Of a stretch of 5,516 nt of DNA, positions 1 through 5,516 are shown piece by piece (the stretch's first letter is position 1; each line of letters starts with the position of its first letter). The position numbers and the translations under genes are program-made. The notes under the pieces are model-generated. The model saw nothing but the letters and a program-made list of their open reading frames with translations. It ran no database searches and was not told the origin of the DNA. The stretch comes from Clostridiales bacterium (lineage in GTDB: Bacteria; Bacillota; Clostridia; Lachnospirales; Lachnospiraceae). Location of the stretch: NCBI GenBank assembly GCA_019418195.1, contig DYCJ01000169.1, positions 1 to 5,516 of the forward strand, given 5' to 3'.

Positions 1-21
1 AAGAAGGAGGAGCAGTTATAA
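1..21 (+). CDS. 3' end of an upstream gene, probably the partner ABC permease (partial)
   Basis: Read from base 1, the frame gives K-K-E-E-Q-L followed by a TAA stop at 19-21. The stop shares its last A with the ATG at 21 (TAATG overlap). A charged, Glu/Lys-rich tail is typical of MalF/MsmF-type permeases, and in this transporter family that gene usually lies directly upstream of the MalG-type gene. The AAGGAGG ribosome site of the next gene (4-10) lies inside these codons, so the two genes would be translationally coupled. Only six codons are visible, so the identity is inference from gene order; the stretch could also be plain leader sequence. Confidence 0.45.
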   Translation, partial: KKEEQL

Positions 22-863
22 TGTATGAGAAAATGAAAGCAAGAGTAAACTGGCCAATCACAATCCTTCTGTTTATCGGACTTATTACAGTAGCATTTCC
101 GCTGTATATGACGATTGTAATCGCATTTAAGCAGCCGTCTGAGATGACCAACAGTATCTCGGGGATCCTGTCCCTGCCGGCACACTGGAGCCTGAGCAAC
201 TTCGCACAGGCAATGGAACTGACAGACTTCTGGCGTTCCCTGGGGAACAGCTTACTGGTAACGATCAGTACGGTCGTGCTGTGTATCCTGCTTCATTCTC
301 TGATGGGATTCGCAGTAGGAAGAAATAAAGCGCACAGCAAGATTTACAATCTGGTATATCTGTTTATCGTAAGCGGTATGTTTGTTCCGTTCGCGATCCT
401 GATGATGCCCCTGGCAAAACAGACTGCGGAGATGCATCTCGATAATTGGGCTGGCGTTATCATCCTTTATGTGGTATTCTATATGCCGATGAATTTACTT
501 CTATACACAGGATACCTTGTAAATATCCCGATCGCACTTGAAGAAGCGGCGAGAGTGGACGGAGCGAGCACATGGCGTACATTCTGGAAGATCATCTTCC
601 CGATCATGAAGCCCATGCATGCGACAGTTGCGGTTATTACGGCCCTGGCAGTATGGAACGATGTTATGACTCCTCTGATCATTATGTCAGGAAAAGGATC
701 AAACACGCTGCCGCTGGCACAGCTTACGTTCCAGACACAGTTCGGTACGAACTACAACCTGGCGTTTGCATCCTATCTGCTGGCTCTGATCCCGATTATC
801 ATCTTCTATGTAATCTGCCAGAAACATATTATCAACGGAGTGGTAAACGGCGCTGTGAAATAA
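21..863 (+). CDS. Carbohydrate ABC transporter permease, MalG/MsmG type
   Basis: This is an inner-membrane subunit of an ABC sugar importer, 280 residues, the usual length for the MalG/MsmG family. Six hydrophobic segments can be read at about residues 11-36, 72-98, 108-130, 143-167, 199-222 and 247-267. Between the fourth and fifth lies the cytoplasmic EAA loop that docks on the ATPase: EEAARVDGAS at 174-183, followed by the usual W-x-x-F-x-x-I-x-x-P-x-x-K-P pattern to about 198. The C-terminus ends in GAVK, common in this family. The start at 21 has an AAGGAGG site 10 bases upstream; an in-frame Met5 is a less likely alternative. The partner permease and the binding protein must lie upstream of the window, and the ATPase may be encoded elsewhere. 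The substrate cannot be read from this subunit; the adjacent alpha-galactosidase suggests raffinose, melibiose or stachyose (RafG/MsmG role). The gene is followed by a strong terminator. Confidence 0.93.
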   Translation: MYEKMKARVNWPITILLFIGLITVAFPLYMTIVIAFKQPSEMTNSISGILSLPAHWSLSNFAQAMELTDFWRSLGNSLLVTISTVVLCILLHSLMGFAVGRNKAHSKIYNLVYLFIVSGMFVPFAILMMPLAKQTAEMHLDNWAGVIILYVVFYMPMNLLLYTGYLVNIPIALEEAARVDGASTWRTFWKIIFPIMKPMHATVAVITALAVWNDVMTPLIIMSGKGSNTLPLAQLTFQTQFGTNYNLAFASYLLALIPIIIFYVICQKHIINGVVNGAVK

Positions 864-872
864 GTGAGCCCT

Positions 873-890
873 GATGCGCACACGCGCGTC
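873..890 (+). other. Small GC-rich hairpin just after the permease stop
   Basis: GATGCGC at 873-879 pairs with GCGCGTC at 884-890, giving seven pairs including one G-U around a four-base ACAC loop. It starts nine bases after the permease stop and ends six bases before the terminator stem. It has no T-tract, so it is not itself a terminator. GCCC at 868-871 could also pair with GGGC at 897-900, which would borrow the base of the terminator stem. It may protect the 3' end of the transporter mRNA or act as a competing fold. The pairing is visible; the role is inference. Confidence 0.4.
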
Positions 891-896
891 TTACCC

Positions 897-943
897 GGGC
901 GGGTGTTATGTGCGAAGAAGTACATTCACCCGCCCTTTTCCTT
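897..943 (+). terminator. Intrinsic terminator between permease and alpha-galactosidase
   Basis: GGGCGGGTG at 897-905 is perfectly complementary to CACCCGCCC at 927-935. After a small internal loop the stem continues with 908-913 pairing to 920-925 (one G-U), closing on a six-base GAAGAA loop. The stem runs straight into TTTTCCTTT (936-943), a slightly interrupted T-tract. This is the classic form of a rho-independent terminator. It lies within an apparently operonic, same-strand gene series, so it probably ends most transporter transcripts and lets some read through, or it leaves a stable 3' end after processing. Confidence 0.82.
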
Positions 944-964
944 TAAACTAAATATTCACAGATC

Positions 965-970
965 AGGAGA
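965..970 (+). promoter_or_regulatory. Ribosome binding site that fixes the alpha-galactosidase start
   Basis: AGGAGA lies seven bases before the ATG at 978, ideal spacing for a Gram-positive ribosome site. The upstream in-frame GTG at 864 overlaps the sequence just behind the permease stop and would place the terminator hairpin inside the coding region; its extra 38 residues do not look like a GH36 N-terminus. This site therefore decides the start. Confidence 0.85.
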
Positions 971-977
971 AAATATT

Positions 978-3161
978 ATGAGCATAGTATATGACGAGGC
1001 GCAGAAGACGTTTACTCTTCATACGAAGAACACAACATATCAGATGCAGGTGGACAAGTATGGTTTCCTGCTGCATTTGTATTACGGGAAATATGCAGAA
1101 GGCTGCATGGACTATCTGCTGACTTATTATGACAGGGGGTTTTCCGGCAATCCGTATGACGCCGGAAATGACAAGACATACTCAATGGATTCTCTGCCGC
1201 AGGAATTTCCTTCCCTGGGAACGGGAGATTACCGTACACCGGCGTGTATTATCAAGAATACGGACCGGACCTACTGCAGTGACTTCCGATATGAAAGCTA
1301 CAGCATCCGGGACGGAAAATATGCGCTGGAAGGACTTCCGGCAGTCTATGCGGATGACAGTGAAGCGCAGACTCTTGAAGTGGTGCTTGAAGACCGGGTG
1401 ACCGGGGTGCAGGCAGTACTTCTTTACGGTGTGCTCCCGGAGTATGATATTATCACGAGGAGCGTGCGCATCGTAAACGCAAGCAGCGGACATATTTCTG
1501 TCAAGAAACTTGCTCCGGCATGTCTGGACATGGTGGGCGGACAGTATGACTTTATTACTTTCTACGGACGCCACGCGATGGAGAGGAATATGCAGAGGAT
1601 GCCGGTCGGACACGGCGTACAGAAGATCGGAAGCCTGAGAGGATCATCAAGCCACCAGTATAATCCGGCTGTCATTATGGCGGAACGCGAGACGACGGAA
1701 GATGCGGGAGGCTGCTATGCAATGGCATTTGTATACAGCGGCGGTTTCCAGAGTGAGGCCGGACAGGATCAGTATTACCAGACGAGGCTGCTCATGGGAT
1801 TCCCGGAAGAGCAGTTTGCGTATCCGCTCAGTGCCGGTGAAGAATTCCAGTCTCCTGAGGTTATTATGAGTTATTCTTCAGAGGGGCTTGCAAAATTGTC
1901 CCAGAACCTTCACCGCTGTATGAGGAAGCATCTGTGCCGCGGCAAATATAAAGAAGTCGTAAGACCGATCCTCTTAAACAGCTGGGAAGCTTCTTATTTT
2001 GATTTTACAGGAGAGTCGCTTCTCAAACTGGCGTCCGAGGCGGCGAAGCTCGGCATTGAGATGTTCGTAATGGACGACGGCTGGTTCGGTAACCGTGACA
2101 GTGAGCTGAGAGGACTTGGAGACTGGAAAGTAAACGAAGAGAAACTTGGATGTACGCTCGGAGAACTGATCGAGAAGATCAACGGCATGGGACTGAAATT
2201 CGGTATCTGGATCGAGCCGGAGATGGTGAATGAGGACAGTGATCTCTACAGAGAACATCCGGACTGGGCGTTCGTAATTCCGGGACGCCGTCCGAACCGT
2301 TCCAGACATCAGCTTGTACTTGATTTCTCAAGAAAAGAAGTGGTAGATCATATTTATGATCAGATCTGTTCCGTTCTGGATCAGGGGAATGTTGAATATA
2401 TCAAATGGGATATGAACCGCAGTATTTCAGACGTATATTCCGCAACGGCGGACAGCCAGGGCAGAGTGCTGCACGATTATGTGCTGGGACTTTATGATTT
2501 CCTTGAGCGTCTGGTGAACCGGTATCCGAATATCCTGATCGAAGGCTGCAGCGGCGGCGGCGGACGTTTTGACGCAGGTATGCTGTACTATACCCCGCAG
2601 ATCTGGTGCAGCGATAATACAGATCCGATCGACAGACTGGAGATCCAGTATGGTACATCGTTTATTTATCCGGCTTCCTGCGTAGGATCCCATGTATCCG
2701 CTTCGCCGAATCATCAGACTGAGAGAGTGACGCCGATGAAGACACGCGGAACTGTAGCTCTTGCCGGTACATTCGGGTATGAGCTGAATCTGAATGAGCT
2801 GAGCGAGGAAGAGAAAGCGGAGATCCGCAGACAGATCGCAGAATACAAGGAGTATGCAGCTCTGGTCCAGCGGGGGCTCTATTACCGCCTTACAAATCCG
2901 CAGACAGATAACCAGGGAGCATGGGAGTTTGTGTCAGAGGATCAGAGAGAAGCACTGGTCCAGGTGGTCGGTATTAAAAAGCATGCGAATATGACGGTCG
3001 ATTACATCAAGGTCAAAGGGCTGAAAGAGAATACGATGTACCGCGAGACAACGACCGGGAAACTGTACAACAGTACGGCCCTGCGGGAAGCAGGTGTGCC
3101 GAAGCCGGTGCTCCACGGAGAATATCAGGCATATCAGTGGCATTTCGTACAGATAGATTGA
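978..3161 (+). CDS. aga: Alpha-galactosidase, GH36 family (cytoplasmic)
   Basis: Hydrolyses terminal alpha-1,6-galactose from melibiose, raffinose or stachyose, a retaining reaction. The protein has 727 residues, matching the roughly 730 of bacterial GH36 tetrameric enzymes such as Geobacillus AgaA, and no signal peptide. Order: beta-supersandwich to about 330, catalytic TIM barrel about 331-645, C-terminal beta domain to the end. Visible landmarks are the NSWEA strand with W336, DDGWFG at 366-371 (galactose binding), GIWIEPEMVN with W411, KWDMNR with nucleophile D478, GCSGGGGRFD with C524, and the SDNTDP segment carrying the expected acid/base, most likely D546. Several positions fall at the same numbers as in AgaA, from memory of that family, suggesting near gap-free alignment. 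Residue 355 is Ala, the state linked in AgaA to efficient raffinose cleavage, whereas the sister AgaB has Glu. Together with the sugar permease upstream this makes raffinose-family sugars the likely substrate. The gene lies behind a terminator and has no obvious promoter of its own. Confidence 0.96.
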   Translation: MSIVYDEAQKTFTLHTKNTTYQMQVDKYGFLLHLYYGKYAEGCMDYLLTYYDRGFSGNPYDAGNDKTYSMDSLPQEFPSLGTGDYRTPACIIKNTDRTYCSDFRYESYSIRDGKYALEGLPAVYADDSEAQTLEVVLEDRVTGVQAVLLYGVLPEYDIITRSVRIVNASSGHISVKKLAPACLDMVGGQYDFITFYGRHAMERNMQRMPVGHGVQKIGSLRGSSSHQYNPAVIMAERETTEDAGGCYAMAFVYSGGFQSEAGQDQYYQTRLLMGFPEEQFAYPLSAGEEFQSPEVIMSYSSEGLAKLSQNLHRCMRKHLCRGKYKEVVRPILLNSWEASYFDFTGESLLKLASEAAKLGIEMFVMDDGWFGNRDSELRGLGDWKVNEEKLGCTLGELIEKINGMGLKFGIWIEPEMVNEDSDLYREHPDWAFVIPGRRPNRSRHQLVLDFSRKEVVDHIYDQICSVLDQGNVEYIKWDMNRSISDVYSATADSQGRVLHDYVLGLYDFLERLVNRYPNILIEGCSGGGGRFDAGMLYYTPQIWCSDNTDPIDRLEIQYGTSFIYPASCVGSHVSASPNHQTERVTPMKTRGTVALAGTFGYELNLNELSEEEKAEIRRQIAEYKEYAALVQRGLYYRLTNPQTDNQGAWEFVSEDQREALVQVVGIKKHANMTVDYIKVKGLKENTMYRETTTGKLYNSTALREAGVPKPVLHGEYQAYQWHFVQID

Positions 3162-3270
3162 TAAGTATATGCATTATCGTGGACCGGAAGAACAGCCAGC
3201 CAGCCCGGCGCGGCTTAGGTCAGACTGTTTTTCTGGCAGGAAAGTTTAAGATAACGGGAGATATAGGATT

Positions 3271-5325
3271 ATGGCAAAGAAATCAAGAGCAGTCAGAAAG
3301 AAAGAGGCCGCAGCAAGTACAAAGCCGGCTGCCGCTGTAAAAGCAGCAGCCGATACAAAAGCGGAGGCAGAGGCAGAAGTGAAAGCAAAGGCAGAGGCCG
3401 GGGCAAAGAAGAAAGCGGAGGCAGAAGCGAAAAAGAAAGCGGAAGCTGAGAAGAAAGCGAAAGCTGCAAAGGCGGCAGCAGAGAAAAAAGAGGAGAATAA
3501 CAGAGTCTTCGCGCAGCGGCTGGAACGCCATCATGACGAGCTGCGCTGGCTCTATATGGAACTGTACGGCAACGACGATATGTTTGCAGAGCTGTGCGGT
3601 CAGATGAAATATTACTATGATGAGCGTAATGAAAAGTTAAAGAAGCTTGATGCAGAGCGCGAGGCTGAGGGTGAATGGTATCGTAAGCGTGATATGCTCG
3701 GTATGATGATGTATATTGACAACTTTGCCGGAAATATCAAAGGAGTGCAGGAGAAGCTTTCATATATCGAGAAATGTAATGTAAATTATGTCCATCTGAT
3801 GCCGTTTCTTGATTCTCCGAAGGGCCGTTCCGACGGCGGTTATGCGGTGGCTGACTTCCGTAAGGTAAAGCCGGAACTCGGGACGATGGAGGATCTGTCC
3901 GAACTGGCGGAGAAATGCCACGAAAAAGGCATCAGCCTGTGCATGGATTTTGTGATGAACCACACATCCGAGGATCATGAGTGGGCAGTGAAGGCGCGTC
4001 AGGGAGACGGCGAGTATATGAGCCGCTACTTCTTCTATGCGGACCCGTCCATCCCGCAGGAATATGAAAAGACGGTCCCGCAGGTATTCCCGACAACAGC
4101 ACCGGGCAATTTCACTTACCTTCCGGAGCCTGGACACTATGTGATGACGACATTCTATCCGTACCAGTGGGATCTGAATTACCGAAATCCGCGCGTGTTC
4201 AATGAGATGATGTACAATTTCCTCTATCTGGGAAACCAGGGTATGGATATCATCCGTATCGACGCGGTGCCGTATATCTGGAAAGAGCTGGGAACGAACT
4301 GCAGAAATCTCCCGCAGGTACACACGATCGTCCGTATGATGCGCATGATCGGTGAGATTGTGTGCCCGGGAATCGTGCTGCTCGGCGAGGTCGTCATGGA
4401 GCCGGACAAGGTAGCTCCGTATTTCGGAACAGTAGAAAAGCCGGAGTGCCATATGCTCTATAACGTGACGACAATGGCAACTACGTGGAATACGGTGGCG
4501 ACAAGGGACATCCGTCTTCTCAGAAAACAGATGGATATTGTATGCGCACTGCCGAGAGAATACACATTCCTCAATTATCTGAGATGTCATGACGATATCG
4601 GCTGGGGGCTGGACTACGATACCTTGAGGACATGGGGCATGGAGGAAGTGCCTCATAAGAAATACCTGAATGATTATTTCCAAGGGAAGACTGAAGGAAG
4701 TGTCAGCCGGGGCGAGCTCTACAACGAAGATCTGGTGACCGGAGACGCAAGATTCTGTGCGACAACAGCGTCCATGTGCGGTGTTGAGAGCGCAGGCTTT
4801 GAGCAGGATGAGGAGAAGATGGACCGGGCGATCACGAAGGATGTGATGCTCCATGCCTATATGTTCACCCAGTCGGGCATCCCGATGCTCTACAGCGGAG
4901 ATGAGATCGGGCAGGTAAATGACTATACCTATAAGGATGATCCTGAGAAAGCCCCGGACTCCCGCTATATCCACAGAGGAAAATTCAACTGGGATCTGGT
5001 GGAGAATATCAAGGATAAAAGCAGTGTACAGGGACGCATTTTCAATGCTCTTGGAAAACTGGAAAAAATCCGCAGAAGCGAGCCTGTATTTAATGCAGAT
5101 GCCAAAGTGTGGACAAAAGACTACAGTGATCAGTCGATACTCTGGATCGTCCGCAGGGCAGAGGGAGAAGAACTCCACGCAGTGTTTAACTTCAGCGATT
5201 ACCCGAAGACAGTATGGATGCCGGAGAAAGCGGAGTATACGAATCTTTTAAGCGGCGGTATGGACGACATCGTGACCGTGGATATGCCGGGATGGGGATT
5301 CTTCTGGATGAAAAGAAAACTGTAA
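3271..5325 (+). CDS. Amylosucrase-like GH13 enzyme with a long Ala/Lys/Glu tail
   Basis: 684 residues, no signal peptide. Residues 1-75 are a low-complexity tail, then a helical N-domain (about 76-142) with the LYGND and LDAEREAEGEWY elements seen in amylosucrases, a TIM barrel from about 143, a B domain after NHTS (H231 in it), a B' insert after about 440 and a beta C-domain from about 605. The catalytic triad is intact: nucleophile D331 (IIRIDAV), acid/base E373 (LLGEVV), D441 (CHDDIGW). By memory alignment to Neisseria polysaccharea amylosucrase, the sucrose-pocket residues D144, Y147, R446 and R509 correspond to D188, Y191, R494 and R565, so the salt bridge closing the pocket is kept. Amylosucrase turns sucrose into alpha-1,4-glucan and fructose; close relatives only hydrolyse sucrose, and sequence alone cannot separate these. 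The start at 3271 has GGGAG at 3256-3260, ten bases upstream; the next Met is residue 96, inside the N-domain. It follows the alpha-galactosidase by 109 bases, probably co-transcribed, and could consume the sucrose released from raffinose. General alpha-amylase or glucosidase annotation is a weaker alternative. Confidence 0.88.
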   Translation: MAKKSRAVRKKEAAASTKPAAAVKAAADTKAEAEAEVKAKAEAGAKKKAEAEAKKKAEAEKKAKAAKAAAEKKEENNRVFAQRLERHHDELRWLYMELYGNDDMFAELCGQMKYYYDERNEKLKKLDAEREAEGEWYRKRDMLGMMMYIDNFAGNIKGVQEKLSYIEKCNVNYVHLMPFLDSPKGRSDGGYAVADFRKVKPELGTMEDLSELAEKCHEKGISLCMDFVMNHTSEDHEWAVKARQGDGEYMSRYFFYADPSIPQEYEKTVPQVFPTTAPGNFTYLPEPGHYVMTTFYPYQWDLNYRNPRVFNEMMYNFLYLGNQGMDIIRIDAVPYIWKELGTNCRNLPQVHTIVRMMRMIGEIVCPGIVLLGEVVMEPDKVAPYFGTVEKPECHMLYNVTTMATTWNTVATRDIRLLRKQMDIVCALPREYTFLNYLRCHDDIGWGLDYDTLRTWGMEEVPHKKYLNDYFQGKTEGSVSRGELYNEDLVTGDARFCATTASMCGVESAGFEQDEEKMDRAITKDVMLHAYMFTQSGIPMLYSGDEIGQVNDYTYKDDPEKAPDSRYIHRGKFNWDLVENIKDKSSVQGRIFNALGKLEKIRRSEPVFNADAKVWTKDYSDQSILWIVRRAEGEELHAVFNFSDYPKTVWMPEKAEYTNLLSGGMDDIVTVDMPGWGFFWMKRKL
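3403..3450 (+). repeat. Two tandem 24-base units encoding AKKKAEAE inside the GH13 tail
   Basis: Units 3403-3426 and 3427-3450 both translate to AKKKAEAE (residues 45-52 and 53-60). The DNA differs at a few third-codon positions, so the duplication is old enough to have drifted while the peptide was kept. Flanking sequence has further imperfect Ala-Glu and Ala-Lys steps. The region is probably helical and may change length by slippage or recombination between strains. Confidence 0.75.
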
Positions 5326-5349
5326 AATATAATGATTGCTAAGATATAA

Positions 5350-5402
5350 GACCGGAAAACCGGACAGGATTTAAAAACTATCCAGTTTTCCGGTCACTTT
5401 TT
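5350..5402 (+). terminator. Intrinsic terminator after the GH13 gene
   Basis: GACCGGAAAAC at 5350-5360 pairs perfectly with GTTTTCCGGTC at 5385-5395. After a C-A mismatch the stem continues with 5362-5364 pairing to 5381-5383, over an A-rich loop. It is followed by AC and then TTTTT (5398-5402). It begins 25 bases after the GH13 stop and marks the end of this transcription unit. The A-run on the left arm opposite the T-run on the right may let it work to some extent in the other direction as well. Confidence 0.88.
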
Positions 5403-5418
5403 GTGAAAAAGTTCATTA
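5401..5418 (+). promoter_or_regulatory. Possible Rex (NADH-sensing repressor) operator
   Basis: The sequence TTGTGAA-AAAG-TTCATTA resembles the Rex box TTGTGAA-N4-TTCACAA. The left half-site is exact and the right half matches five of seven bases. It overlaps the last Ts of the terminator, so it would belong to a gene starting beyond the window. In Bacillota, Rex controls fermentation and NAD-regenerating genes. In such AT-rich DNA a match of this quality can arise by chance, so this is a candidate only. Confidence 0.28.
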
Positions 5419-5435
5419 AAATACACAAAAAAGAG

Positions 5436-5450
5436 ATGAAAACGCATGAA
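5436..5450 (+). promoter_or_regulatory. Possible CcpA catabolite-response (cre) site
   Basis: ATGAAAACGCATGAA fits the degenerate cre pattern WTGNAANCGNWNNCW at every fixed position except the C near the end, which is A. It lies 18 bases past the possible Rex site in a gene-free AT-rich region. If real, it would put the next gene downstream under carbon catabolite control. The right half of the palindrome is weak, and no clear promoter was found beside it. Confidence 0.25.
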
Positions 5451-5516
5451 AAAATATTAAAAGTAAATAATTGACCATAAATTCGGAAAAAAAGGAAAAG
5501 TATTATCCTCTATTAA

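Noticed and set aside
1182..1613. A 143-residue minus-strand open frame inside the alpha-galactosidase gene
   Set aside because: It is a mirror of real coding sequence; the translation is Arg/His-rich without any family motif.
3202..3232. A terminator between the alpha-galactosidase and GH13 genes
   Set aside because: The stem is only four base pairs and the T-run lies 13 bases away from it, so the arrangement does not fit an intrinsic terminator.
3225..3252. A promoter for the GH13 gene with TAAGAT (3247-3252) as -10
   Set aside because: No good -35 element is found 16-18 bases upstream, and transcription would start on top of the ribosome site, leaving no usable leader.
3137..3340. A 67-residue open frame overlapping both the alpha-galactosidase end and the GH13 start
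   Set aside because: It has no sensible ribosome site, lies out of frame over two real genes, and its residues show no domain.
3361..3495. Signal peptide or surface-anchor motif in the GH13 tail
   Set aside because: The tail has no hydrophobic core, no cleavage site and no LPXTG motif; it is charged and helical in character.
3760..5178. A 472-residue open frame on the minus strand inside the GH13 gene
   Set aside because: It lies wholly opposite a well-conserved GH13 coding region and its translation shows no recognisable domain. Its length is explained by codon preference on the other strand leaving few antisense stops, and it has no independent support as a gene.
5471..5506. A promoter made of TTGACC (5471-5476) and TATTAT (5501-5506)
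   Set aside because: The spacing is 24 bases, far beyond the usual 16-18, and no better -35 element is found for the TATTAT box.

Overview
The window looks like one end of an alpha-galactoside (raffinose-family sugar) utilisation operon. The likely source is a Gram-positive Clostridia-type bacterium, plausibly a gut Lachnospiraceae. This rests on strong AGGAGG-type ribosome sites, intrinsic terminators with T-tracts, moderate GC in the genes against very AT-rich intergenic DNA, and close resemblance of the proteins to Bacillota families. The taxonomic call is inference; no marker gene is present.

Layout, all on the + strand. The first 21 bases probably hold the last codons of an upstream gene, whose stop overlaps the next start. 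Bases 21-863 encode a MalG/MsmG-type ABC sugar permease. A 114-base gap then carries a small hairpin (873-890) and a strong intrinsic terminator (897-943). Bases 978-3161 encode a GH36 alpha-galactosidase with all catalytic landmarks. An open frame extends upstream to 864, but the ribosome site and the terminator place the true start at 978. A 109-base GC-rich spacer without a clear promoter or terminator follows. Bases 3271-5325 encode an amylosucrase-like GH13 enzyme with an unusual 75-residue Ala/Lys/Glu-rich N-terminal tail. A long terminator hairpin (5350-5402) closes the group. The remaining AT-rich sequence to 5516 has no gene; it holds a possible Rex operator (5401-5418) and a possible CcpA cre site (5436-5450), so it may be the control region of a gene beyond the window.

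How the genes could work together (inference): the permease, with partners outside the window, imports raffinose or related sugars. The alpha-galactosidase removes galactose and leaves sucrose. The GH13 enzyme keeps the sucrose-pocket residues of amylosucrase, so it could split the sucrose, transferring glucose to an alpha-glucan or to water and releasing fructose. The transporter and enzyme genes are separated by a terminator, which suggests unequal expression.

No mobile element, CRISPR array, tRNA or rRNA was seen. Nothing resembles a wholly new class of system. The most unusual element is the tailed amylosucrase-like protein and its pairing with an alpha-galactosidase.
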